Shown here: in pieces, positions 1-6,642 of the stretch
Layout: each line of letters starts with the position of its first letter
Numbering within the stretch: position 1 is the first letter of the stretch
NCBI GenBank assembly: GCA_964550165.1
Contig: CAZJYC010000064.1
Coordinates: 1-14,001 of the forward strand
DNA: 14,001 bases
Source of the DNA: CAZJYC01 sp964550165
GTDB lineage: Bacteria > Acidobacteriota > Aminicenantia > Aminicenantales > Aminicenantaceae
Reading direction: 5' to 3'
Notes under the pieces: generated by a model
The model's database searches: none
What the model was told of the DNA's origin: nothing
The model's input: the letters and a program-made list of their open reading frames with translations, nothing else
Made by a program: the position numbers and the translations under genes

Positions 1-461
1 AGGAAGCGGGGAAAATAAAATCCTGCCCCGCCGAAAAATCTTTTTAGCGAGAATTCAGGGTTTTCCTGATTGAAGGTCTGGAGGATTCCACCGGCGAGGA
101 AGGTGTGGAGGATGATGTAGAGTATTCCCAGGATAAGAACAAGAGAAGGAAGCTCCAGAAACCGCAATTGGATGAGCGCTTCCAGGTTGTCGAGCACAGC
201 CCCCCTGCCGATGATGGAGGGCTTGAAGGTTGTTTCCAAACCTCGGCTGCGATCCCTGAATTCTTCCCACCAGAGGTAATCGAATCCTCTGGCCATTCTT
301 TCGCCCGCCAGGCTTTGTCCAAAAGAATCTTGGAGGGAGCGATAGAGAGGCACAGCAAGAATCATGGAAAAAACGAGGTTGATAAGGAAAAGCAAAAAGA
401 CCATCCGAGTGGTATTCGCTGTGGACCTGAATCCTTTGGCAAAATTGATGAAGATTCTCAT
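1..461 (-). CDS. Integral membrane protein, function unknown (3' end missing)
   Basis: This frame starts at ATG 461 and stays open to the window edge, giving about 153 residues of an incomplete protein. I do not recognise the family. The start is supported by a GGGAG element 7 nt upstream. It lies 15 bp after the stop of the M1 peptidase on the same strand, so the two probably share a transcript. Visible features are a basic N-terminus, a hydrophobic segment at about residues 20-38 (MVFLLFLINLVFSMILAV), a polar stretch containing FDYLWWEEF, and a second long hydrophobic segment at about 105-125 (LVLILGILYIILHTFLAGG). This layout fits a multi-span inner-membrane protein, possibly a transporter- or permease-like subunit, but nothing visible assigns a substrate. 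The protein call is secure; the function is open. Confidence 0.75.
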   Translation of the reverse strand, partial: MRIFINFAKGFRSTANTTRMVFLLFLINLVFSMILAVPLYRSLQDSFGQSLAGERMARGFDYLWWEEFRDRSRGLETTFKPSIIGRGAVLDNLEALIQLRFLELPSLVLILGILYIILHTFLAGGILQTFNQENPEFSLKRFFGGAGFYFPRF

Positions 462-476
462 CTCCGCTCTCCCTTT

Positions 477-2102
477 CTAGCCGCCGAGAATTGTGAAGAA
501 TTCCAGGGCATGCTGGAGCCATCCGAGCCAGTTGGAAACCCATTTTAAAGGTGCAAGGACGTTGGGCTTTCTAGTCAGGCTGTTGTTGGTGCGGTTTGTA
601 TCCAGAACAAGCTTGAACTCCGGGTCAACAACCGCTTTGATGATGCGAGAGCGGCCCCTGTAAGTGAACTTTTTCCATCGGTACTGGCCGTCCCAGGTTT
701 CCTGGATTTCTCTCTTGTCATCGAAAACGATAAGCACATCAACCGGAATTTGGACTTCACCCAGCCGGCGCACCGTAACTTCAGAGATGTAAAGCGGCTT
801 TTTTGATTTCCTCAGGCTCAACTTCCTGTATTTTCCGTCAAACCAGCCTTCGGGCTGTTTTTCCATCCGGTTGGTGATGCGGCCCACGGCGTAATCCAGC
901 TGCCCTGAGCCGTAAACAAACTGGTCGAGGAACCAGCCCATGTCCCGGCCCGCATACTCCGAGACAACAGAGTAGAAATCTTGAGGCCTTGGATGCTTGA
1001 ACCAGAAGCGCTGGGAATAGGCTTTGATCATCTTGGCAAAAACCTCTTTTCCCAAGTATCTCTGGAGTGTCCGGAGCATGAGGGAGGCTTTTTGGTAGGA
1101 ATTGGCACCGTAGCTTTCTTGGCCGAGGAAATCCCAGGAAAAGCGCTGCATGATATCCATGTTGTAGGTCATCCTGTGTGCGGATATTCCTTCTGATTCG
1201 ATCGGGATTTTTGCATTTTTGAAGACCACAGGAATCCCGAAATAGCTCTTCGAATAAAGCGGCTCTCCGTAGGCCAAATAGTAGATTTCTGTATCCAGAA
1301 AGGAGGTGAAGCCTTCATCCATCCAGGGATTTTCGAATTCGTTGCTTCCCACCAGGCCATAAAAATAGCCATGCCCGAACTCGTGGATGGTAACTCCTTC
1401 GGGCTGTGGAATTCCTTTCCACGTCAGAAAATAAGCGCCACCGGTGAAGAATGTCGGATATTCCATCCCTCCCGAACGGCTGTTGAAGGCCGGGTCGACA
1501 CAGGTGACTGTGGTGTAGGGATAGTCGCCATAAAACAGGCTGCAGGACTTGATCGCATTTTTAGCGGCATTCAGATAACGGTCCCTAAGCTTTGCATGCT
1601 CAGGCTGAAGGAGCAACGTGATTTCCGTCGTTTTCCCCGGAGCAAACTCGTAATCTTCTATGAACTTGAGAAAGCGGGGACTGGCAGTCCAGGCAAAGTC
1701 ATGGACGCTGTGCTGGTAGAAATGNNNNNNNNNNNNNNNNNNNNNNNNNNNNNNNNNNNNNNNNNNNNNNNNNNNNNNNNNNNNNNNNNNNNNNNNNNNN
1801 NNNNNNNNNNNNNNNNNNNNNNNNACCCTTCTTCCTCTCTCTGTGGCTTCGCTGAGAAAAGTGCTCATGTTGTTCTGGAAGGCATTCCAGTAAAGATGAA
1901 ACCAGAGTTCGTCAGTCGGGTCTTTGGTGTCGTTCGTCCAGGAAAGAGATTCTGTTGCGGTGATTAACTTCTTTTCGGTGTCCAGTCTGACATTCATCGT
2001 ATAGTTGGCAATCTGTTTGCAGAAAGGTTCTTCAGCAAGGACTGCCAGAGGAAATAAGAAAAGGCAAAAGAGTATGGTCTGATAAAATGTTCTCTTCGCC
2101 AA
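477..2102 (-). CDS. Exported M1-family zinc metallopeptidase, interrupted by an assembly gap
   Basis: This is a gluzincin peptidase of the aminopeptidase N (M1) type, probably periplasmic. Numbering from the TTG start and counting the Ns as written, the zinc site is HEFGH at 240-244, with the third ligand Glu263 in WMDEGF. That is the family spacing HEXXH-X18-E. GGMEY at 211-215 replaces the GAMEN exopeptidase loop, and Tyr336 (NSYQK) is the probable catalytic tyrosine. Residues 1-24 form a signal peptide ending PLAVLA. The TTG at 2102 is preferred over the in-frame ATG at 2114, because GGAGG (2108-2112) sits 5 nt before the TTG while the ATG has no ribosome site. The 100 Ns at 1725-1824 fall between the N-terminal beta domain and the catalytic domain. 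HDFAWTASPRF follows the gap too soon for the family, so sequence is missing. Peptidase class is confident; substrate is unknown. Confidence 0.9.
   Translation of the reverse strand: MAKRTFYQTILFCLFLFPLAVLAEEPFCKQIANYTMNVRLDTEKKLITATESLSWTNDTKDPTDELWFHLYWNAFQNNMSTFLSEATERGRRXXXXXXXXXXXXXXXXXXXXXXXXXXXXXXXXXXHFYQHSVHDFAWTASPRFLKFIEDYEFAPGKTTEITLLLQPEHAKLRDRYLNAAKNAIKSCSLFYGDYPYTTVTCVDPAFNSRSGGMEYPTFFTGGAYFLTWKGIPQPEGVTIHEFGHGYFYGLVGSNEFENPWMDEGFTSFLDTEIYYLAYGEPLYSKSYFGIPVVFKNAKIPIESEGISAHRMTYNMDIMQRFSWDFLGQESYGANSYQKASLMLRTLQRYLGKEVFAKMIKAYSQRFWFKHPRPQDFYSVVSEYAGRDMGWFLDQFVYGSGQLDYAVGRITNRMEKQPEGWFDGKYRKLSLRKSKKPLYISEVTVRRLGEVQIPVDVLIVFDDKREIQETWDGQYRWKKFTYRGRSRIIKAVVDPEFKLVLDTNRTNNSLTRKPNVLAPLKWVSNWLGWLQHALEFFTILGG
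1725..1824. other. Assembly gap (100 Ns) inside the M1 peptidase gene
   Basis: Exactly 100 consecutive undetermined bases, the conventional placeholder for a scaffold gap of unknown size. The peptidase frame is the same on both sides as written, but this says little about the true length. Compared with the usual M1 N-terminal domain, roughly 100 or more residues beyond the 33 represented here appear to be absent. Confidence 0.98.
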
Positions 2103-2129
2103 TGGAACCTCCATGTCTATGATTTTTTC

Positions 2130-2158
2130 ATATTAGTCAAGTCCATTTTTTTTCGCAA
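2130..2158 (-). promoter_or_regulatory. Probable housekeeping sigma-factor promoter for the M1 peptidase
   Basis: Read on the minus strand, TTGCGA (-35, 2153-2158) is separated by exactly 17 nt from TAATAT (-10, 2130-2135). Each hexamer matches 4 of 6 consensus positions. Transcription would start near 2123, about 20 nt before the TTG start at 2102. That would leave the ATG at 2114 with almost no leader, which supports the TTG choice. The prediction rests on motif and spacing only. Confidence 0.5.
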
Positions 2159-2206
2159 GGTCAAAAAATCATTGGTTCTCTTCCGTTTGATGTGTGTTAT
2201 TTGGAG

Positions 2207-2448
2207 AAGACCTGAAAGAACCTCGCTCCAGTCGGATTTTTCACGCCATTCCCTCACCGCTTCCTCGGCAGTCTCGAAACTCCGCACCCTTGCCCGGAGA
2301 TCAGAATTCAGTCCGAGCCTTTATGTGGCTTTTTGACTTTTATCGCTCGTGCTCAAATATCTCGACCGGCCGGCTGGAAGCCGGCTTCCCTCGTCAGCAG
2401 TTCGGGAAGGCTAAATCCTCCGATGTCGCTCGGCTCCTTTCAGGTCTT
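2207..2448. repeat. Element bounded by 12-bp inverted repeat (possible MITE-like remnant)
   Basis: AAGACCTGAAAG at 2207-2218 recurs as its exact reverse complement CTTTCAGGTCTT at 2437-2448. Reading inward from each end, TCGGA appears at the same offset (13 nt after the 12-mer), and TTCCC follows further in with small shifts. The bounded segment is richer in GC than its flanks. I find no target-site duplication and no transposase, so a small non-autonomous element is only one reading. A structured RNA or a decayed gene are others. Confidence 0.35.
2369..2385. repeat. Perfect 7-bp hairpin GCCGGCT-GGA-AGCCGGC
   Basis: A GC-rich stem of 7 bp with a 3-nt loop, near the middle of the inverted-repeat-bounded block. 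No T-tract follows on either strand, so it is not a typical Rho-independent terminator. Confidence 0.6.
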
Positions 2449-2578
2449 TCCGAGTCCAGGGCGGGTGTTTTCCTCCTGCCGAATGGAAGAGAGTCAAATC
2501 ATTTCATTAAAAATAATGTTGATTTCCTTGACGAATAGAATTAATTATTAACTTTATTAATCTCGAGTCGCTTGGTTA

Positions 2579-3148
2579 ATGAAAGAACTGAAGTTCGAAA
2601 GCCCTTTTCAAAAACTCATCCGCAACAGGAGAAGTATTCGCCGCTATCTGGATAAGCCCGTTGAAAGGGAGAAAATTCTCGCCTGCATCGAAGCGGCCAG
2701 GCTTGCGCCCTCAGCGGACAATGTCCAGCCCTGGAGATTTCTGGTTATCGACGACCCTGAGCTCAAGTCCCGCTTTGCCAAGGAGGTTTTTTCAGGCATC
2801 TACTTTATTTCCAAATTTGCTGCCCAGGCTCCTGTTCTGATTCTGATTCTGGCCCGGCTGGACATCATTGCCAACAGAATAGGGAAGCAGATTCAGGGTA
2901 TTAGCTTTTATCTCATCGACATCGGAATTGCTGGAGAGCACATCGTTCTTCAGGCAGAAGAGCTCGGTTTGGGGACCTGCTGGATAGGCTGGTTCAACCC
3001 GCGCAAGGCAAGGAAATTTTTTAACATCCCCCGCAAGTACAAGATTGTCTCGCTTCTGGCCATGGGCTATTACGAGAAGAGGCCTCCTAAAGAGAAGAAA
3101 AGGAAAACCCTGGAAGAGATTGCCTGGTTCAACAGGATTGGCGAATGA
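2579..3148 (+). CDS. Nitroreductase-family FMN-dependent oxidoreductase
   Basis: A complete 189-residue protein of the nitroreductase fold, within the usual size range for single-domain members. These are cytoplasmic FMN enzymes that reduce nitro, quinone or other electron-poor substrates with NAD(P)H. The N-terminal RRSIRRY at about 17-23 is the conserved basic motif that binds the FMN phosphate. ARLAPSADNVQPW at about 41-53 is the family's second conserved segment, contacting flavin and substrate. GLGTCWIGWF at about 130-139 matches the C-terminal flavin-binding region. The ATG at 2579 fits the family N-terminus but has no recognisable Shine-Dalgarno sequence; GGTTA immediately precedes it. 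A -35-like TTGACG at 2528-2533 has no well-spaced -10 partner. The gene stands alone, 185 bp before the next gene. The fold is confident; the substrate cannot be inferred. Confidence 0.92.
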   Translation: MKELKFESPFQKLIRNRRSIRRYLDKPVEREKILACIEAARLAPSADNVQPWRFLVIDDPELKSRFAKEVFSGIYFISKFAAQAPVLILILARLDIIANRIGKQIQGISFYLIDIGIAGEHIVLQAEELGLGTCWIGWFNPRKARKFFNIPRKYKIVSLLAMGYYEKRPPKEKKRKTLEEIAWFNRIGE

Positions 3149-3319
3149 GAGCCGGGTTCTGTTTGAGACGCTAAGACAATTTTCCGAACAGCAACTTGGC
3201 TGCATTCTTTTTGATCGCCGTAATAATAAGAAGCCCAGAAGGAGAATAGATTTCATCTTGCGTTGTATATAACAATGAGAAAGCAATTTGGATTGTAATG
3301 CCTGTGTCACCATTTAAAG

Positions 3320-3328
3320 AAAGGAGGC
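3320..3328 (+). promoter_or_regulatory. Strong ribosome binding site deciding the start at 3334
   Basis: AAAGGAGG lies a few nt before ATG 3334. An in-frame ATG at 3298 has no such site and would add 12 polar residues ahead of the signal peptide, so 3334 is the likely start. Confidence 0.8.
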
Positions 3329-3333
3329 GCATC

Positions 3334-4986
3334 ATGAAAAGGGAAAAAGCAATGGCATTTGCGATTTTTTTATTTTTTCTTTTTACCGCCTGTCTTTTGG
3401 CGGATGAAATCAAAGCTAAAAGCTCTATCTCCGCCGTGACTGTTTTCCCTGACCGGGCTACCGTGACCCGGGGGGCTGAGCTATCCTTTGCTTCTGGCGT
3501 CCATTCTGTTGTCTTTGAGGGGCTTCCGGCCACACTCGTTCCCAATTCGCTGAGGGTTTCGGGGAAAGGGACAGCGGCGGTCAGAATTTTGGGTGTGGAT
3601 ATCACCAGCCAGTATTTTGAATCTTCCCTGCTTCCTGAGGTTAAAAAGCTCGAGAGTGATATCGAAAGCGTCCAGCTTGGGATTGACAAGATCAAGGGTA
3701 AGCTGGATGTTCTCAGCTCTCAGGAAAAATTCCTGAAATCCATCGAATCCGCCTCCAGCACAGATGCTTCCCGGGAAGTTGCGCTCGGCAGGCCGGATAT
3801 CCAGAGCTGGGAGAAAGTCATCGCTTTTCTGGCAAGCAAACTCCAGGATGTCAAGAGTGCTGAGCTCGAGCTGAAAAAGGATCTTGCTGAGCAGGGGGCA
3901 AGGCTTGATGCCCTCAAAAAGAAGCTCCTGTCCATAAAGCCGCAGAAATCCCAAGAGGGGAAAAAAGTGACAGTTCTTCTAGAATCAACTCAAGCCGGCG
4001 ATTTCAGCCTCAACCTTTCCTACACGGTGGTCAACGCACGCTGGCTTCCTCTTTATGTGCTCAGAGCTGTCCCTGATTCCTCGGAGATGGAGATTGCTGT
4101 TCAGGCCAACATCCAGCAGAAGAGCGGGGAGGATTGGGACGACGTCAAAGCCCTTCTTTCCACCTCTTCTCCTGGATTTGCCGCCAATCCGCCTGAGCTC
4201 AATCCATGGATTCTGGATATCTTTGTTCCCAGGCCTGTGGCCAAAAGCGAAGCCAAAGGAAAAGAGCGTGGAGTTTTAGGCGGAGTTGTGGGAGGTGTGC
4301 TCGGAGGCGTCGTCGGTGAAGTTGAAGCACCAGCGGCGGCTGAGATGGCCACAGCCGGAATTGTCGAAACCGGCCTCCATTTAAACTTTGATATAAAAAG
4401 AAACGTCCAGGTTCCAAGCGACGGCGCGCCTCATAAGATTCCTATCGATACCCAGAAAATGAGCACAGAGTTTGATTACATCGCTGTCCCCAAGCTCAAA
4501 GAAGCAGCCTTTCTCAGAGGAAAGCTGCGCAACACACTCCCTTATCCTCTCCTCTCCGGAAAAGCTGACCTCTTCATCCTCGAGGATTTTGTCGGTTCAA
4601 CAGAGCTTCCTTTTGTGGCTGCGGAAGAGGAAGCAGAAATGTTTTTTGGAGAGGACAGGCAGATCAGGATCAAACATGAGCTGTTGAAGAGGGAAAAGAG
4701 CGGTCCCGGATTTTTGGGGAAAAATGAGAAGATCAGGCTTGTTTACAAAATAGAAGTCCAGAATCTCAGAAAGCATCAGGTGAACATCGAAATCCTCGAC
4801 CAGCTTCCTCTCAGTCAGAACTCCAAGATCGAGATCAAAGATATTAATCTCAATCCTGCTCCGTCCAAGAAAGACGAGAAGGGAATCCTGAGCTGGTCAC
4901 TCAGCCTCGGCCCGCAGGAAAAGCGGGAAATCCAGATCGACTTCACGATTGAATATCCCAAGGGCGCGATAATAAGGGGGATATAA
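3334..4986 (+). CDS. Exported MuiA-like protein (DUF4140/DUF4139)
   Basis: A 550-residue secreted protein of the family annotated as mucoidy inhibitor MuiA-like or DUF4139, whose molecular function is not established. Residues 1-23 are a signal peptide (basic start, hydrophobic core, ending LLA before DE). Residues about 33-105 (SISAVTVFPDRATVTRGAEL onward) are the DUF4140 beta domain. About 100-205 is a charged helical stretch likely to form a coiled coil. About 215-545 is the DUF4139 beta domain, including WLPLYVLRA, the acidic EDRQIRIKHEL and LDQLPLSQNSKIEI. A low-complexity Gly/Val linker at 313-330 (GVLGGVVGGVLGGVVGEV) and an Ala-rich stretch interrupt DUF4139. This is a common place for a variable insertion. 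A lipobox reading (FTAC) is weak because Phe sits at -3. The gene is probably monocistronic and converges on the PilX-like gene. Confidence 0.88.
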   Translation: MKREKAMAFAIFLFFLFTACLLADEIKAKSSISAVTVFPDRATVTRGAELSFASGVHSVVFEGLPATLVPNSLRVSGKGTAAVRILGVDITSQYFESSLLPEVKKLESDIESVQLGIDKIKGKLDVLSSQEKFLKSIESASSTDASREVALGRPDIQSWEKVIAFLASKLQDVKSAELELKKDLAEQGARLDALKKKLLSIKPQKSQEGKKVTVLLESTQAGDFSLNLSYTVVNARWLPLYVLRAVPDSSEMEIAVQANIQQKSGEDWDDVKALLSTSSPGFAANPPELNPWILDIFVPRPVAKSEAKGKERGVLGGVVGGVLGGVVGEVEAPAAAEMATAGIVETGLHLNFDIKRNVQVPSDGAPHKIPIDTQKMSTEFDYIAVPKLKEAAFLRGKLRNTLPYPLLSGKADLFILEDFVGSTELPFVAAEEEAEMFFGEDRQIRIKHELLKREKSGPGFLGKNEKIRLVYKIEVQNLRKHQVNIEILDQLPLSQNSKIEIKDINLNPAPSKKDEKGILSWSLSLGPQEKREIQIDFTIEYPKGAIIRGI

Positions 4987-5054
4987 GGAAAAGAGCCGGG
5001 CAAAAAAGCTTTTTAATAGATTGGGAATTTTTGTGAATCTTGAGCTTGATAGTG

Positions 5055-5100
5055 CTTGGCCTCCTTCCCATAAGATGCTCAGGCTGGGAAAGAGGCCAAG
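5055..5100. terminator. Long hairpin at convergent gene junction
   Basis: CTTGGCCTC-c-TTCCCA at 5055-5070 pairs with TGGGAA-a-GAGGCCAAG at 5085-5100, giving 15 of 16 positions paired around a 14-nt loop. It lies between two converging genes, so a bidirectional transcription barrier is the natural reading. Neither strand has a T-tract after the stem, so this is not a canonical intrinsic terminator. A REP-like repeat or an RNA-stabilising 3' structure are alternatives. Confidence 0.5.
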
Positions 5101-5117
5101 GTGTATGTGAAGCCTCC

Positions 5118-5146
5118 GAGGCGAAGCCTCTTAAAATTGTTTTTCG
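5118..5146 (+). terminator. Small GAGGC-GAA-GCCTC hairpin followed by T-rich stretch
   Basis: A 5-bp GC-rich stem with a GAA loop (5118-5130) is followed by TTAAAATTGTTTTT. This could act as a weak intrinsic terminator for the plus-strand gene. It abuts the stop codon of the converging gene at 5131. Confidence 0.4.
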
Positions 5147-6426
5147 AATTTCTGCTGCCAGGATTTGACGGCAAAAGGAAAATCATCTTCTTCGACTTCG
5201 ATGTTCACGCTGGCCAGAGCTTCGTCATAATGAATCCTGGCATTGGAATTTATAGTCAAGCTCTTGGCGATAACAGCGCCATGAAAATCAGAATTGCTCC
5301 TGAAATCCACGCTTGAACCCGGAACATAAACAGCGCCCCAGAATTGGGAATTGGATTTCCATTCGATCTGAGGGCTCAAGCTGTCTGTCCCGAGGATGAG
5401 TAGCTTGGCGGGATCTTTAGAAAGATTGTTGATCTGGCTGTTGCTGCGTTGGGTGAAAGTGCCGCCGATATAGATTGTGGCTGTAACTCCCTCGGCAATC
5501 TCTAATCTGCTGTTGCTGCTCAATGAGAAATCCCCGGTAACATACAAAGTGACATCTGCAGAGATGATCACAGTGGAGTTGCTGGAAAGCCTGAAAGAGC
5601 TGTATTCTCCGCTCTGGCTGATTGTATCCTGTTTGTTGCTGCCAAGACTGTAATAACCCTTATAAGGAAGTCCTGAAGGAGCAAGGACAGAGGGAAATGC
5701 TTTGGGCTGGGGAAGCGACCTTTTCTCTCCGCTGATAAAGGCATTGGAGCGAGTGATGATGACTGCATCTGGATCACTCTGAGGTCCAGAATAAGCATCG
5801 CCATAAATCCTTGCGTTCGCATTTAAAGAAATACAGCCGTAATGGGTGGCATTGGTCCCGACATTTCCGTTCTCATTCACGTTAGTGCCACCGTATTCAC
5901 CCTCCCTTGAGTCATAGCTGTCGGTCTGAGCGTTTGAACTCATTTCTACTCCCTCATCTCCGAAAATTGCGAAATCAAAAATAGGAGGAGGACCGTCTCT
6001 CTTGAGTACAACTCTGGCTGTTCTGGAAATCGTCTTGGAGCCTTCGTATGTGATTCGGCCTGTGGCCTCGATGACAGGATTGTCTCCTTCGGGATTCTCA
6101 ATTCTTATTTCGATATCTCCCATCACTTTGCCCTCAGAAGATTGAAAATCAGGAAGGGGCATCGTCCGTAATGAGCTATCTCCCTCCCAACCAGAGATAT
6201 CTCCGTAATTCAACTCCCAGATCGCCCGTTCGACTCCGGCCTCAGCCAGAGAAAGGGCTTCAAAGGAATGGGAAGTCTTTTTTGCGTTTTTATTCTCTGT
6301 TGAAACGCGGGATAAAAAGGGGAGAGCCAGAAGAAGCAGACAGGCCATGACGATCACACTCACGGCCAGCACAAAACCTTTTTCTCTATCTTTTCTTTTT
6401 AAGCCCTTTTTTTGTTTTGTGTTCAT
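5131..6426 (-). CDS. PilX-like prepilin-type protein with SNS-repeat beta-solenoid-like body
   Basis: A 431-residue envelope protein whose N-terminus resembles PilX-type minor pilins. A basic leader (KRKDREKG) is followed by FVLAVSVIVMACLLLLALPFL at 18-38, then the family's helical signature SLAEAGVERAIWELN at 59-73. Gly17-Phe18 is a plausible prepilin peptidase site, but Glu at +5 is absent. Residues about 145-400 contain roughly ten turns marked by SNS, SNA or related triplets (164, 203, 227, 263, 282, 304, 328, 358, 377, 393). These alternate with short beta strands, as in a right-handed solenoid. The start at 6426 follows AAAGGAGG by 7 nt. The upstream in-frame ATG at 6534 lies before the sigma-54 promoter and cannot be on that transcript. 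The gene is divergent from a sigma-54 activator. Role in a pilus or pseudopilus is inferred; no other pilus genes are visible. Confidence 0.8.
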   Translation of the reverse strand: MNTKQKKGLKRKDREKGFVLAVSVIVMACLLLLALPFLSRVSTENKNAKKTSHSFEALSLAEAGVERAIWELNYGDISGWEGDSSLRTMPLPDFQSSEGKVMGDIEIRIENPEGDNPVIEATGRITYEGSKTISRTARVVLKRDGPPPIFDFAIFGDEGVEMSSNAQTDSYDSREGEYGGTNVNENGNVGTNATHYGCISLNANARIYGDAYSGPQSDPDAVIITRSNAFISGEKRSLPQPKAFPSVLAPSGLPYKGYYSLGSNKQDTISQSGEYSSFRLSSNSTVIISADVTLYVTGDFSLSSNSRLEIAEGVTATIYIGGTFTQRSNSQINNLSKDPAKLLILGTDSLSPQIEWKSNSQFWGAVYVPGSSVDFRSNSDFHGAVIAKSLTINSNARIHYDEALASVNIEVEEDDFPFAVKSWQQKFEKQF

Positions 6427-6470
6427 TTTATATCCTCCTTTGTTTCTTTCATCGTCCGCCTCTTTTATAA

Positions 6471-6486
6471 GCAAGCAGCGTGCCAA
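6471..6486 (-). promoter_or_regulatory. Sigma-54 (RpoN) -24/-12 promoter for the PilX-like gene
   Basis: On the minus strand the sequence TTGGCACGCTGCTTGC matches the sigma-54 consensus TGGCACG-N4-TTGC at every fixed position. The -24 GG is at 6484-6483 and the -12 GC at 6472-6471, with correct spacing. Transcription would begin near 6459, giving a leader of about 33 nt that contains the AAAGGAGG ribosome site of the gene starting at 6426. The neighbouring divergent gene encodes a sigma-54-dependent activator. Confidence 0.88.
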
Positions 6487-6559
6487 AGCGACATTTTTTA
6501 TATAAGTAATTGAAAAATAAATAAATAAACACAATGCGGATTTATGAAAAGCGTTTCAA

Positions 6560-6580
6560 ACGTGTCCGTATTTGTTACAT
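6560..6580. promoter_or_regulatory. Candidate activator site, promoter-proximal
   Basis: ACGTGTCCG at 6560-6568 followed by TTACAT at 6575-6580 resembles the dyad at 6643-6665. Its centre is about 110 bp upstream of the predicted sigma-54 start, a normal enhancer distance. It overlaps the short palindrome CGTTT-C-AAACG at 6552-6562. The assignment is by similarity and position only. Confidence 0.3.
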
Positions 6581-6642
6581 AAATAAAAAAGGATTTTTTC
6601 TAAAGCGTTGATATAAAATGAATTATGGTCATTTTTACCCAG

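Larger units (their letters stand above)
2120..2578. other. Divergent intergenic region with GC-rich structured block
   Basis: About 460 bp separate the peptidase from the nitroreductase. Besides the minus-strand promoter, it holds a GC-rich block (about 2204-2451) bounded by a 12-bp perfect inverted repeat and containing a 7-bp hairpin. AT-rich DNA follows up to the nitroreductase start. On the minus strand a frame at 2117-2320 encodes a plausible charged peptide (VRSFETAEEAVREW) but has no convincing start, so it may be a gene remnant. I see no complete gene here. Confidence 0.6.

Noticed and set aside
1371..1967. Plus-strand frame through the assembly gap
   Set aside because: It is antisense to the M1 peptidase and stays open only because the Ns cannot encode stops.
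2194..2538. Plus-strand frame of 114 codons in the 2.1-2.6 kb intergenic region
   Set aside because: No ribosome site, atypical residue mix, and it reads through the GC hairpin. The opposite strand gives a more protein-like peptide.
3263..3281. TTGTATATAACAATGAGA, nearly repeated at about 13675 as TTGTATACGACAATGAGA
   Set aside because: The second copy lies inside a coding region, and a 16-of-18 match between two places in 14 kb is expected by chance.
3388..3396. Lipobox-like FTAC in the MuiA-like signal peptide
   Set aside because: Phe at -3 is not typical for signal peptidase II, and a normal LLA cleavage site follows three residues later.
3171..3695. Minus-strand frame of 174 codons between nitroreductase and MuiA-like genes
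   Set aside because: It overlaps the signal peptide and DUF4140 region of the plus-strand gene, is Ser/Thr-rich in a shadow-like way, and has no start signals.
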